A stretch of DNA of 64,000 bases from Leifsonia aquatica (lineage in GTDB: Bacteria; Actinomycetota; Actinomycetes; Actinomycetales; Microbacteriaceae), in contig NZ_JACHVP010000001.1 of the NCBI RefSeq assembly GCF_014190775.1, forward strand, positions 1,612,001-1,676,000, read 5' to 3'. The position numbers and the translations under genes were made by a program. The notes under the pieces were generated by a model. The model ran no database searches. It was not told the DNA's origin and saw only the letters and a program-made list of their open reading frames with translations. Positions 42,764 to 51,192 of the stretch are shown one piece after another. The number at the start of each line of letters is the position of its first letter. Position 1 is the stretch's first letter.

Positions 42764-43656
42764 CGCCGGCGGCCGGCTGGCTGCCCTGCAGCGACCGCGC
42801 CCGCGAGCGTGGCGATCCGCTGCCCGGCACGGCCGGGTTCGGCGAACGCTGGCTCCTCGTCGAGATCGAGAGCGGCTGGGGACGCCACGCGTTCTTCGAC
42901 TCCGCCCTCGACCCCGCGGTCGGTGCCGCCCTCGTGGCCCGGGCGGAGGAGGCCGGGATCCGGCCGTTGGCGATCCGGCGGACGGGTCTGCGGGCCGGTG
43001 AACGCCGGGCGCAAGAGTCGTGGCGGTGGGCGCTGGTGGACGCCCGGCCCGGGCGCACATCCCTCCGCTGGGGGCGGGTGGGCGACCCCGCCGACCTCCT
43101 GTCGCTCCCGCTGGACGGCACGGCCGGTGAGCCCAGCGACCGGCCGGTGTATGCCGTCTGCACGCACGCCCGGCACGACCAGTGCTGCGCGGTCCGCGGG
43201 CGTCCGGTGGTGGAAGCGCTCGCGGACGCCTTCCCCGACGAGACGTGGGAGTGCTCGCACCTGGGGGGCGACCGCTTCGCCGCCACGATGATCGTCTTCC
43301 CGCACGGCCTGCTCTACGGCGGCGTCCCCGCCGCAGACGCGTCCGACGTGGTCGCCCGGTACACCGAGGGACGCGTCGACCCCCGGTATCTGCGCGGCCG
43401 GACCTCCCTCACCACGGTCGCGCAGGCCGCCGAGGCGTTCGCTCGGGACGCGTCGGGCGACGACGCGATCGACGCCTACCGCGTGCTCTCCGAGCACCCG
43501 CACCCCCACGGCTGGACCGTCGAGCTCGCACACGACGGCGGCGCGGTGGTGGTGGAGGTCGCCGAGCGGCTCTCGGAACCGCTGCTCAGCACCTGCGCGG
43601 CCACGATCGCGCACCCGGTGCGGGAGTTCGTGCCCGGCACGGTGCGGCCGGCCTGA
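42760..43656 (+). CDS. Sucrase/ferredoxin-like protein (thioredoxin-fold [2Fe-2S])
   Basis: Product of 298 residues of the sucrase/ferredoxin-like (Apd1/Aim32-related) family. Potential cluster ligands are Cys134 and Cys142/143 in CTHARHDQCCAVRGRP, then Cys165 and His167 in ECSHLGGDRFAATMIVFPHG, with His182. The family's characterised members bind a [2Fe-2S] cluster with Cys and His ligands in a thioredoxin fold. The GTG at 42760 overlaps the oxygenase stop by 4 nt. As the third member of the coupled unit it may keep the oxygenase iron reduced or act on the peptide. This is inference. Confidence 0.85.
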   Translation: MTPAAGWLPCSDRARERGDPLPGTAGFGERWLLVEIESGWGRHAFFDSALDPAVGAALVARAEEAGIRPLAIRRTGLRAGERRAQESWRWALVDARPGRTSLRWGRVGDPADLLSLPLDGTAGEPSDRPVYAVCTHARHDQCCAVRGRPVVEALADAFPDETWECSHLGGDRFAATMIVFPHGLLYGGVPAADASDVVARYTEGRVDPRYLRGRTSLTTVAQAAEAFARDASGDDAIDAYRVLSEHPHPHGWTVELAHDGGAVVVEVAERLSEPLLSTCAATIAHPVREFVPGTVRPA

Positions 43657-43673
43657 GCCGGCTCCGCTGTCCG

Positions 43674-44099
43674 CTAGGCGGTCTGGGCCGCGGCGACGCC
43701 CCACTGCTGGATCTTGACCATGTTGCCCGACGGGTCGCGGAAGGCGCAGTCGCGGGAGCCGTAGAACTGATCGATCGGCTCCTGCAGGACCTCGGCCCCG
43801 AACGCGCGCACGCGCTCGAAGAGCCCGTCGACGTCGTCGGTGCTGAAGACGACGCCAGGCAGCGTGCCCTTCGCCACCAGCGCGGCGAGCGCGTCACCGT
43901 CGGCCTGCGGTCGGCCGGCATACGGGTCGGAGATTACGATCTGGGAGCCGGGCTCGCCGGCCACACCCATCGTGATCCAGTGGTGGCCGTCGTAGGCGAC
44001 GTCGTTGAGGACGTCGAGACCGAGCGCGTCGCGGTAGAACACGAGGGACTCCGCGGGGTCGGTGGCGATGATGTCGACGAAGTGGACTGAGATGCTCAT
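43674..44099 (-). CDS. VOC-superfamily protein
   Basis: Product of 141 residues. Motifs SVHFVDIIATDPAESLVFYR, GLDVLNDVAYDGHHWITMGV and CAFRDPSGNMVKIQQWG give the two VOC modules. The substrate is unknown. It follows an AraC-type regulator gene on the same strand and appears to have its own leaderless promoter. Control by that regulator is plausible but unproven. Confidence 0.85.
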   Translation of the reverse strand: MSISVHFVDIIATDPAESLVFYRDALGLDVLNDVAYDGHHWITMGVAGEPGSQIVISDPYAGRPQADGDALAALVAKGTLPGVVFSTDDVDGLFERVRAFGAEVLQEPIDQFYGSRDCAFRDPSGNMVKIQQWGVAAAQTA

Positions 44100-44105
44100 G
44101 GCTTC

Positions 44106-44111
44106 ACTCTA
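44106..44111 (-). promoter_or_regulatory. -10 element (TAGAGT), leaderless VOC gene
   Basis: TAGAGT on the minus strand ends 6 nt before the ATG at 44099. Confidence 0.5.
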
Positions 44112-44152
44112 GGAACCGGTGGCGCGGCACCGCTTCTCCAAAACTGCTCGTC

Positions 44153-44563
44153 TCAGCCGTGCTGGTGCGTGCGCACCGGCCGGACGCGCTGCTTGGCGAT
44201 GCAGTCCGGCATCACCGCGACCGACAGGTGGTCGCGCGAGCGGTAGCTGGTCGGCGTCTCCCCCACGAGCTCGCTGAACTTGGCGCTGAACGAGCCGAGA
44301 GACGTACAGCCCACGGTCATGCACGCGTCGGTCACGCTCATCCCGGCGCGCAGCAGCGCCATCGCCCGCTCGATCCGGCGGGTCATCAGATAGCTGTAGG
44401 GGGTCTCCCCGTAGGCGGCGCGGAACTGTCGCGAGAAGTGCGAGGCCGACATGTACGCGTGCGCGGCCATCGTCGGCACGTCGAGCGGCTTGGCGTAGTC
44501 GCGGTCGATGAGGTCGCGCGCCCGCCGGAGCGCGGCGAGCGTCTCCAGCTCCTCGGGGCTCAT
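44153..44563 (-). CDS. AraC-family transcriptional regulator (HTH domain only)
   Basis: Product of 136 residues, just the double helix-turn-helix domain of AraC/XylS proteins (LDVPTMAAHAYMSASHFSRQ, FRAAYGETPYSYLMTRRIER, and CTSLGSFSAKFSELVGETP), like MarA or SoxS, with no sensor domain. The ending differs from the usual FR. The gene lies directly upstream of the VOC gene (53 bp gap), the most likely target. It is probably leaderless. Confidence 0.87.
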   Translation of the reverse strand: MSPEELETLAALRRARDLIDRDYAKPLDVPTMAAHAYMSASHFSRQFRAAYGETPYSYLMTRRIERAMALLRAGMSVTDACMTVGCTSLGSFSAKFSELVGETPTSYRSRDHLSVAVMPDCIAKQRVRPVRTHQHG

Positions 44564-44569
44564 GCGTCC

Positions 44570-44575
44570 ACCGTA
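44570..44575 (-). promoter_or_regulatory. -10 element (TACGGT), leaderless AraC gene
   Basis: TACGGT on the minus strand ends 6 nt before the ATG at 44563. Confidence 0.5.
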
Positions 44576-44581
44576 GCCGCC

Positions 44582-47500
44582 TCAGCCGCCCTCGACCAGA
44601 CGGATGAAGGCGCTCAACTCCGTCACACCGGTCGGGGTGGTCGGCAGGAACTCGGCCAGCTCCGGCGAGTGGACGAGGTATGCGGCCCACTTGGCACGGG
44701 AGATCGCGACGTTCAGCCGGTTCTTCATCAGCAGGAACGACATGCCGCGCGGGGCGTCGGCGGCACTGGAGGCGGCGAGGCTCACGATCGCGACGGCCGC
44801 CTCCTGCCCCTGGAACTTGTCCACGGTCCCGACGCGCACGGCCGGGTGCCCTGCCGCGTCGAGGGCCGCGCGCACCTCGACCAGCTGCGCGTTGTACGGC
44901 GTGACGACGATCACGTCCTCCGGGCCGAGGGGTTGGTCCTCGACGCCCGAGGACGGATCGCTCCACGATCGTCCCAGTGCTGCGCGCACCAGCTCGACGA
45001 CCACGGCGGCCTCCTCCGGAGACGCGGTGGCGTTGCCGACGTGTGCGACCGGGACGGGGTGCATTCCGGGTTCGATCCCCGCGAGCAGCCGCCCGGCGGC
45101 GTCCGGGTGGGCGTGCAGGCGGCCCTCGTACGAGAGCACCGAGACCGACTCCGCCAGTGCGGGGTGCATCCGCCGGCTCTCGGCGAGGAAGTAGCCGTAT
45201 TCCGCCGGCAGGACGTCGTGGCCGTCGCTCACCCAGCCCAGCGCGGAGCCGTCGACGGGCTCGGGATGCCGCCCCTGGCTCACCTGCGGCAGCTGCTGCG
45301 GGTCGCCGAGCAGCAGCAGGTTGGCCGCCGCGACGCCGACGGCGATGGTGGACGCGAGCGAGAACTGCCCGGCCTCGTCGACGACGAGCAGGTCGAGGCT
45401 GTCGCGCGGGATGCGAGCCGGGTTCGCGAAGTCCCACGCGGTGCCGCCGAGCACGTAGCCGGCGGCCGCGTTGTCCTCCGCGAAGAGCAGATGCCCGTCG
45501 GACGGCAGCACCGTATACGCGCGCTCCTCATCCGGGTCCGCCGACGCACTGGCTGTCTTGCCGACCCGTGCCGGGTCGAGGCCGGCCGCGACCACGCGAT
45601 CGAGCAGGTTCTCCACCACGGCGTGCGACTGCGCGACCACGCCGACGCGCCAGCCGTGCTCGGCGACCAGCCGCGCGATCACGTGCGCGCCGAGGTACGA
45701 CTTGCCCGTCCCGGGCGGCCCCTGCACGGCGAGGTACGAACGGTCGAGGTCGAGGAGGCTCGCGACGACGGCCGCGATGCGCCCACTCCCGTCAGCCGGG
45801 CCCTCGTCGGCGAGCGCGCCCGAGACGGTGCGCGGCGGTGTGCGGCGCAGGAGGTCGACCGTGGCGTCGACCGGCCACGTTCCGGCCTGCAGGGCCGTGA
45901 GCAGCCCGGTGCCCCACTCGCGGATGGCCTCGCCCAGCCGGCGCGCGTCCGGCGGCGCGGCGGGGGTCAGAGCCGTCGGGGCGTCGCGGTACGGCAGCAC
46001 GTCCCGCGGCAGCGTCTCGCGGACGACGACCGAGCCGTCCTCCGTCGCGCCGATCACGGCGACGGTCCGCGCGGTGCGCGAGCCGGGCTGGGCGCGCGGC
46101 TGACGAAACGGGCCGGGGAATTCGTACAACAGGAACGGGCCGCCGCGCTCGCTCACCCGGACGGCGCTGCCCGGCCCCCAGCGACCGCTCAGCAGGAGCT
46201 CGCGGCGCTCGACGCGCTGTCCGTCGTCCTGGTACCAGTCGCGCACGACGCGCACCGTGTCGACGGCGAGCACGTCGCGGGTCTCGGCCCACTCCTCGAT
46301 CGGCTGGATGAGGCGGGCGTAGTGCGACTGCCAGAAGGTCTTCTGCTCGCGCCGGTGGAAGTCGATGGCCGCGGCGGCCAGCGCGACGGCCGCGCGGTCC
46401 GGGGTGCGGTGCGGGTCCAGTGGGTCGCCCGCATAGCCCAGCAGCGCCGCGCGCAGGGGCGACTCCTCCGGTGGCACGTCGAGCTCCTCGACCGGGGCGG
46501 TGCCCACCGGGATGCCGTTCTCGGCGGCCCGGTCGAGCAGCCAGTCCCGCAGGCGCAGCGTGCTGACGCAGTCGTACCGGTTGTAGTCGCCGAGCGCGTC
46601 GAGCAGCGGCTGCGCCTCGTCCTCGCGGCCCAGGGCCAGGAGGTCGCGGGCGTTGGCGTACTCGGTGATCGAATCGGCGCCGTTGGTGACCTCGCTCTCG
46701 CGCAGCTCGGTGCCCATGTAGAGCGGCTCGAGCTTCTTGATCGAGTACGAACGGGATCCGACCCGCACGGCCTTGCGCACCAGGGGGTACAGGTCGACCA
46801 GCACGCCGTCGCGCAGGAGGCCGTCGACCTCCTCTTCGCCGACCCCGTGCCGGGCGGCGAGCGCGAGCAGATGCGTCTGCTCGTAGGCGGCGTAGTGGTA
46901 GATGTGCATGCGCGGATACTGTGCACGCCGCTCTTTCACGAACGCCAGGAAGGCCTCCAGCGCGAGCCGCTCGGCGGCGAAGTCGTGGCCCCAGAAGGCG
47001 GTGAACTCGGCGTTCGCGTCGACCATGCCGAACAGGTAGTCGAGGCCCCAGCGCTCCCCCGCGCCCTCGGTGTAGAGCGGGTCGCCCTCGAAGTCGAAGA
47101 AGAGGTCACCGCCGTCGGGGTGCGGGAGGGCGGCGAGCACCGGGGCGTTGTAGACCCGCACGGGTGGGGCCTCCCCCGGCGTCGCACGCAACTGCAGCCG
47201 CGCCTGCTCGCGCAGCCCGTCGAGCGTCCCGTCCGGGATGCCGTCGACCGGCCCCGTGGACTCGGCCAGCGCGTCGATCGTGCCGAGCCCCGCGGCGACC
47301 AGGTGCGCGCGCTGCGTCACCCGCATCCCGGCGACGAGGAGCACGTCGCGTGCCGCCTGTACCTCGGCGTCGCAGGTGTCGCACCGCCCGCAGACCGTGA
47401 ATCGGGGATCGCCCCACGCGACCGGCCCCCGGTCGGCGAGGTGCTCGTCGATGACGCGCAGCAGACGCGCCCGGCGCTTGCGGTACACGGGCTCGATGTC

Positions 47501-48046
47501 GGAGAGACGGTGCTCGCTCACCGAGCCGTCGCCGAGCAGAAGCTCGACCGTCTCGTCGGTGTCGACGCCGAGGCTCCGCAGCTGATCGGCGTATGCGGCG
47601 AGCTGGAGCAACGCCGTCACGCGCGCGCTCCGGGCGAGCTTGGAGTCCTGCACGCGGTACCGGCCGTCGGGACGGCGCACGACGAAGTCCGCGAACCCGA
47701 CGAAGGCGCCGTCGAAGAAGGTCGCCTGGAAGACGACCTCCGCGCCGCTCTCGAACGCCGCCGAGGTCTCGGCGACGGCCGCGGCGAGCGCGTCGGCTGT
47801 CAACGATTCGGGGCGCTCGATCTCGGCGACCTGCGCCCCGAAGCGCTCGCGGTAGCGCTCCAGGATGTGGTGCTCGTGCTCGTCGCCCAGCCGCGACGAC
47901 CGCACGTACATCGGGTCCTCGATCTCGGGCGCCTTCTCGATCCGGCCCAGCTTCACGTCGAGCGCACGCAGGAAGGCGAACTCGCACTTCGACGCCTCGG
48001 TCAGGTCGCTGGCGCTGGTGACGATCACTCCGTCGAGCACGAACAC
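44582..48046 (-). CDS. TM0106-family RecB-like nuclease fused to SF1 helicase
   Basis: Product of 1154 residues with three parts. Residues 1 to about 280 are a RecB-like PD-(D/E)XK nuclease of the TM0106 family (VQDSKLARSARVTALLQLAA, with a Cys cluster around CGRCDTC near residue 220 that suggests an iron-sulphur site). Residues about 310-500 are an RNase H-like exonuclease (FFDFEGDP, YNRYDCVSTLRLRDW). Residues about 740-1150 are a superfamily 1 Upf1-like helicase with GPPGTGKS, VVDEAGQFSLAS, GDPQQLPQ and the C-terminal NRLNVAISRAK. A role in DNA or RNA processing or repair is inferred. The GTG at 48046 follows GGAAGGGG. Confidence 0.88.
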   Translation of the reverse strand: MFVLDGVIVTSASDLTEASKCEFAFLRALDVKLGRIEKAPEIEDPMYVRSSRLGDEHEHHILERYRERFGAQVAEIERPESLTADALAAAVAETSAAFESGAEVVFQATFFDGAFVGFADFVVRRPDGRYRVQDSKLARSARVTALLQLAAYADQLRSLGVDTDETVELLLGDGSVSEHRLSDIEPVYRKRRARLLRVIDEHLADRGPVAWGDPRFTVCGRCDTCDAEVQAARDVLLVAGMRVTQRAHLVAAGLGTIDALAESTGPVDGIPDGTLDGLREQARLQLRATPGEAPPVRVYNAPVLAALPHPDGGDLFFDFEGDPLYTEGAGERWGLDYLFGMVDANAEFTAFWGHDFAAERLALEAFLAFVKERRAQYPRMHIYHYAAYEQTHLLALAARHGVGEEEVDGLLRDGVLVDLYPLVRKAVRVGSRSYSIKKLEPLYMGTELRESEVTNGADSITEYANARDLLALGREDEAQPLLDALGDYNRYDCVSTLRLRDWLLDRAAENGIPVGTAPVEELDVPPEESPLRAALLGYAGDPLDPHRTPDRAAVALAAAAIDFHRREQKTFWQSHYARLIQPIEEWAETRDVLAVDTVRVVRDWYQDDGQRVERRELLLSGRWGPGSAVRVSERGGPFLLYEFPGPFRQPRAQPGSRTARTVAVIGATEDGSVVVRETLPRDVLPYRDAPTALTPAAPPDARRLGEAIREWGTGLLTALQAGTWPVDATVDLLRRTPPRTVSGALADEGPADGSGRIAAVVASLLDLDRSYLAVQGPPGTGKSYLGAHVIARLVAEHGWRVGVVAQSHAVVENLLDRVVAAGLDPARVGKTASASADPDEERAYTVLPSDGHLLFAEDNAAAGYVLGGTAWDFANPARIPRDSLDLLVVDEAGQFSLASTIAVGVAAANLLLLGDPQQLPQVSQGRHPEPVDGSALGWVSDGHDVLPAEYGYFLAESRRMHPALAESVSVLSYEGRLHAHPDAAGRLLAGIEPGMHPVPVAHVGNATASPEEAAVVVELVRAALGRSWSDPSSGVEDQPLGPEDVIVVTPYNAQLVEVRAALDAAGHPAVRVGTVDKFQGQEAAVAIVSLAASSAADAPRGMSFLLMKNRLNVAISRAKWAAYLVHSPELAEFLPTTPTGVTELSAFIRLVEGG

Positions 48047-48131
48047 GCGCAGCCCCTTCCGTCGAGTCCCCTCAACCTATCGGGAACCCCCGACACCCCA
48101 CGCGGGCGCGACGCTGCGCGGAAGGGCGCGT

Positions 48132-48695
48132 TCAGCCCTTGGCCGCCGCCTTCATCGCCCGCTTGTGCTCGCGCACACGGGTGAGCGAGTCGGCGTCCAC
48201 GATGTCGGCGACCGAGCGGTAGCCCTCGGTGCCGTAGTCGCCCGCCGCCTCGCGCCATCCCGGCGCCTGCAGGTCCTTCTGCTTGCCGAGCAGGGCGAGG
48301 AAGATCTTCGCCTTCTGCTCGCCGAACCCGGGGAGTGCCTTCAGCCGGCGCAGGACCTCCGCGCCCGAGGGGTCGTCGCGCGTCCAGATCGCTGCGGTGT
48401 CGCCGCCCCACTCCGAGACGATCGCCGCGGCGAGCGCCTGCACCCGGCCCGCCATCGATCCGGGGAACCGGTGCACGGCCGGTGTCTGCTTCATCACCGC
48501 GGCGAGCGCGTCGGGATCGAGCGCCGCGATCTGCGCGGGCTCCAGCTCGCCGAGCCGGTCGCGCAGCTTCGCTGGGCCGGCGAACGCGGTCTCCATCGGG
48601 ACCTGCTGGTCGAGCAGCATCCCGACCAGGAGGGCGAACGGGGAGCTGTCGAGGAGGGCGTCCGCGGCGGCGTCGCCCGTGATGTTCACTGCCAT
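48132..48695 (-). CDS. HhH-GPD-type base-excision repair protein
   Basis: Product of 187 residues. The helix-hairpin-helix is in LPGFGEQKAKIFLALLGK, and the N-terminal half (FALLVGMLLDQQVPMETAFA) resembles the HhH-GPD glycosylase superfamily. The usual catalytic Asp after the hairpin is not clear, and there is no [4Fe-4S] Cys loop, so glycosylase activity is uncertain. It lies 85 bp upstream of the nuclease-helicase gene on the same strand, which makes a shared repair role reasonable. Confidence 0.82.
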   Translation of the reverse strand: MAVNITGDAAADALLDSSPFALLVGMLLDQQVPMETAFAGPAKLRDRLGELEPAQIAALDPDALAAVMKQTPAVHRFPGSMAGRVQALAAAIVSEWGGDTAAIWTRDDPSGAEVLRRLKALPGFGEQKAKIFLALLGKQKDLQAPGWREAAGDYGTEGYRSVADIVDADSLTRVREHKRAMKAAAKG

Positions 48696-48751
48696 GCCCT
48701 CATCGTCCCACGGCGCAGACGACTCCGCACGGGCGTCGGCCTCGGCGCAGG

Positions 48752-48967
48752 TCAGGCGACGAGCAGCAGCACGCCCGCGACGGCGGAGAGCACGGCGAGC
48801 AGCAGCGCCACCCCGAGGAGCACCGCGTGCACCACGAGGAACGGCGTCGCCTTGCCCGCGGCGTCGCGCGCACGCGTGTCCGTGCGGACGCGGGTGAAGA
48901 AGCGCGGCCATGCGAACACGTTGAAGAGCGCGTTGAGGAACAGGACGAGGGCGGCGAAGACGGTCAT
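48752..48967 (-). CDS. Small two-helix membrane protein (SCO4848-like)
   Basis: Product of 71 residues with two hydrophobic segments (ALVLFLNALFNVFAWPRFF and a long C-terminal one) joined by a basic loop. It resembles actinobacterial SCO4848-family membrane proteins of unknown function. The ATG at 48967 overlaps the LysR stop by 4 nt (ATGA), so it is translated with that gene. Confidence 0.75.
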   Translation of the reverse strand: MTVFAALVLFLNALFNVFAWPRFFTRVRTDTRARDAAGKATPFLVVHAVLLGVALLLAVLSAVAGVLLLVA

Positions 48968-49858
48968 CGTCCCTCCAGCGTACGGGACGGCGCGAACCGC
49001 TCGGACACGAGGTCGAGGAGGGCCGTGGCCGCCGCGCTCGGCCGCGGCCGGGCGACCATCCCGAGCCGCCACTCGATCCGTTCGCGCAGCGGGACGACCA
49101 CCGCTCCCTCGGCCGGGATGACCGTCAACTCGGGCAGCGCGGAGACGCCCAGGCGCGCGGCGACGAAGCGCGGGATCTCCCCGAGATCGGAGAGCTCCGT
49201 CGGCACGTGCCGGACGATCCCCAGCGCGGCGAGCTCTCGGTCGAGGGTGACGCGGTTGCCGAAGCCGGCGCGCGCGTCCACCCACTGCTCGTCGGCCAGT
49301 TCGGTCAGCGAGACCTCCGCACGATCGGCGAGAGGATGCGACGCCGCCAGGAGAGCGACGAACGGCGAGACGGCGAGCTCCCGCTCGAGCAGCCCCGGCT
49401 GCCGGTCGGGCAGGCCGACGAAAGCGACGTCGATGCGCCCCTGCCGCACGTCCTCCGCGAGTCCGGTCGAACCGCTGGGCGACGGGCCGAGCCGCAGGTC
49501 GACGAGGGGATGCCGCCGGTGGAACTCCCCCCATGATCGACGGCAGGTCGATCGTGCTGAGGTTGGTGAAGATGCCGACCCGCACGGCTCCGCGCAGCTC
49601 GCCGTCGCCACGGGCCGCGTCGCGCATCCGGTCGACCGCGTCGACGGCGCCGCGCGCCTCCCGCAGCACCGCCTCCCCCGCCGCCGTCAACCGCACGCCG
49701 TGCGGGTCGCGGTCGAAGAGCGGAGCGCCCAGCTCGCGCTCGAGTGCCCGGATGCCGGCCGACACCGTCGACTGGGCGGCGAACAGGCGCTCGGCGGCGC
49801 GGGTGAAGTTCAGCTCCTCGGCGACGGCCACGAGGTACTCCAGCTGGCGGGTGTCCAT
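48964..49858 (-). pseudogene. LysR-family regulator, frameshifted in a G6 tract
   Basis: The N-terminal helix-turn-helix (MDTRQLEYLVAVAEELNFTR, AAERLFAAQSTVSAGIRALE) and the LysR substrate-binding domain are both well preserved but lie in different frames. The break is at the run of six C on the plus strand (49527-49532), G6 on the coding strand. With five G the frame reads IMGEFHRRHPLVDLRLGP, the normal continuation. So one base was gained, by slippage or sequencing error. The gene is divergent from an MFS exporter, its likely target. If real, the regulator would be truncated after about 110 residues. Confidence 0.8.
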
Positions 49859-49873
49859 CCAGCAATCGTATCC

Positions 49874-49901
49874 GTCGATGATCAGGATCGATGATATCCG
49901 T
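49874..49901. promoter_or_regulatory. Repeats in the LysR-MFS divergent region
   Basis: CGATGATC and CGATGATA occur as direct repeats (each preceded by T) within 49859-49936, an AT-rich region for this genome. This is typical of a LysR-type binding region between a regulator and its target, but I could not pin down a single T-N11-A site. Confidence 0.35.
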
Positions 49902-49936
49902 TGGACGCGATCGCGGAACGAGAGCATCCTCAGAGC

Positions 49937-51175
49937 ATGACCACGATCCGCGAACCCGAGACCTCGTCTCATCCCGCCGTTCCGACCCGCCGCTGGCAGC
50001 TGCACCACGGCACGGGCTTCTGGGTCATCGCCGCGGCCTTCCTCGCGGTGATGGCCTTCTCCACCGTCCCGACCCCGCTCTACTCGCTCTATCAGGCGCG
50101 AGACGGCTTCCCCACCTGGGTGGTCACGGTCGTCTTCGCCGCCTACGCGGTCGGGGTGATCGCGAGCCTGTTCCTCATCGGTCACCTCAGCGACTGGGCC
50201 GGCCGGCGCCGGATGGTGCTGATCGCGGTGCTCATCGAGATCATCGCGGCGGCTCTGTTCCTGGTCTGGAACGACGTCTCCGGCTTGATCGTCGCCCGCG
50301 TCCTGTCCGGGATCGGTGTCGGCGCCTTGACGGCGAGCGCGACCGCCCACCTGAGCGAGCTGCGCGCGGTCGCCCGCCCAGCCGAAGGTCCGCGCCTGGC
50401 GGGGACGGTCTCCACCGTCGTCAACACCGGCGGTCTGGCCCTCGGGCCGCTGATCGGCGGCGCCTTCGCGCAGTTCCTGCCGGCGCCCCTGCTGCTCCCC
50501 TACGTCGTGTTCCTGGTGCTGCTCGCCGTCGCCGCGCTGGCCGTCGCCCTCGTTCCGGAGACCGTCGAGCGCGCGGAGGAGCGTCCCGCCTATCGGCCGC
50601 AGCGCGTGTCCCTCCCCCCGTCGGCCCGCGGAGCCTTCTCCGCCGCCGCGGTGGCCGCGTTCGCCGGCTTCGCCGTCTTCGGGCTGTTCACCTCGCTCGC
50701 GCCGAGCGTCGTCTCCGGCGTCCTGCACCAGTCGTCGCACCTGCTCGCCGGCGCCGTGCCGTTCTCGGTCTTCGCGGCGTCCGCGCTCTCGCAGATCGTC
50801 TTCGCCCGGCTCCGGATGCGCGCCCAGCTCGGTCTCGCCCTGGTCCTCATGCTCACCGGGCTCGTCGGCCTCGCGGTCGGCGTCCTGGTCGCCTCCCTGG
50901 CCGTCTTCCTGATCAGCGGCGTGCTGGCGGGAGCCGGCGTCGGCCTGCTGTTCCGCTCCGCGATCGGCGCCACGGCCGCCCTGGCAGCGCCCGAGCGCCG
51001 CGGGGAGGTGCTGGCCGCGATCTTCCTGGTCGCGTACGTCGGGCTCGCCCTCCCGGTCCTGCTCGTCGGAGTCGCCCTGATCGTGTGGCCGCTCGTGCCG
51101 GTGCTCGTGGTGTTCGTCGGCGTCGTCGGAGTGCTCGCCCTGTTCGGCGGCCTCCGGATGCTGCGGACGGCCTGA
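49937..51175 (+). CDS. MFS transporter, drug-exporter-like
   Basis: Product of 412 residues with 12 hydrophobic segments. It has the loop 2-3 signature GHLSDWAGRRRMVL and the helix-5 region VVNTGGLALGPLIGGAFAQF, which resembles the exporter motif C. The ATG at 49937 was preferred to one at 49901, which would extend into the divergent regulatory region. It is likely controlled by the divergent LysR gene. The substrate is unknown. Confidence 0.85.
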   Translation: MTTIREPETSSHPAVPTRRWQLHHGTGFWVIAAAFLAVMAFSTVPTPLYSLYQARDGFPTWVVTVVFAAYAVGVIASLFLIGHLSDWAGRRRMVLIAVLIEIIAAALFLVWNDVSGLIVARVLSGIGVGALTASATAHLSELRAVARPAEGPRLAGTVSTVVNTGGLALGPLIGGAFAQFLPAPLLLPYVVFLVLLAVAALAVALVPETVERAEERPAYRPQRVSLPPSARGAFSAAAVAAFAGFAVFGLFTSLAPSVVSGVLHQSSHLLAGAVPFSVFAASALSQIVFARLRMRAQLGLALVLMLTGLVGLAVGVLVASLAVFLISGVLAGAGVGLLFRSAIGATAALAAPERRGEVLAAIFLVAYVGLALPVLLVGVALIVWPLVPVLVVFVGVVGVLALFGGLRMLRTA

Positions 51176-51192
51176 CCTTTCGGGGTCGCGCG

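Noticed and set aside
48752-50740. A 662-codon frame joining the LysR N-terminus to a small membrane protein
   Set aside because: It is the read-through product of the frame shared by chance with the membrane protein. The LysR C-terminal domain lies in another frame after the G6 tract.
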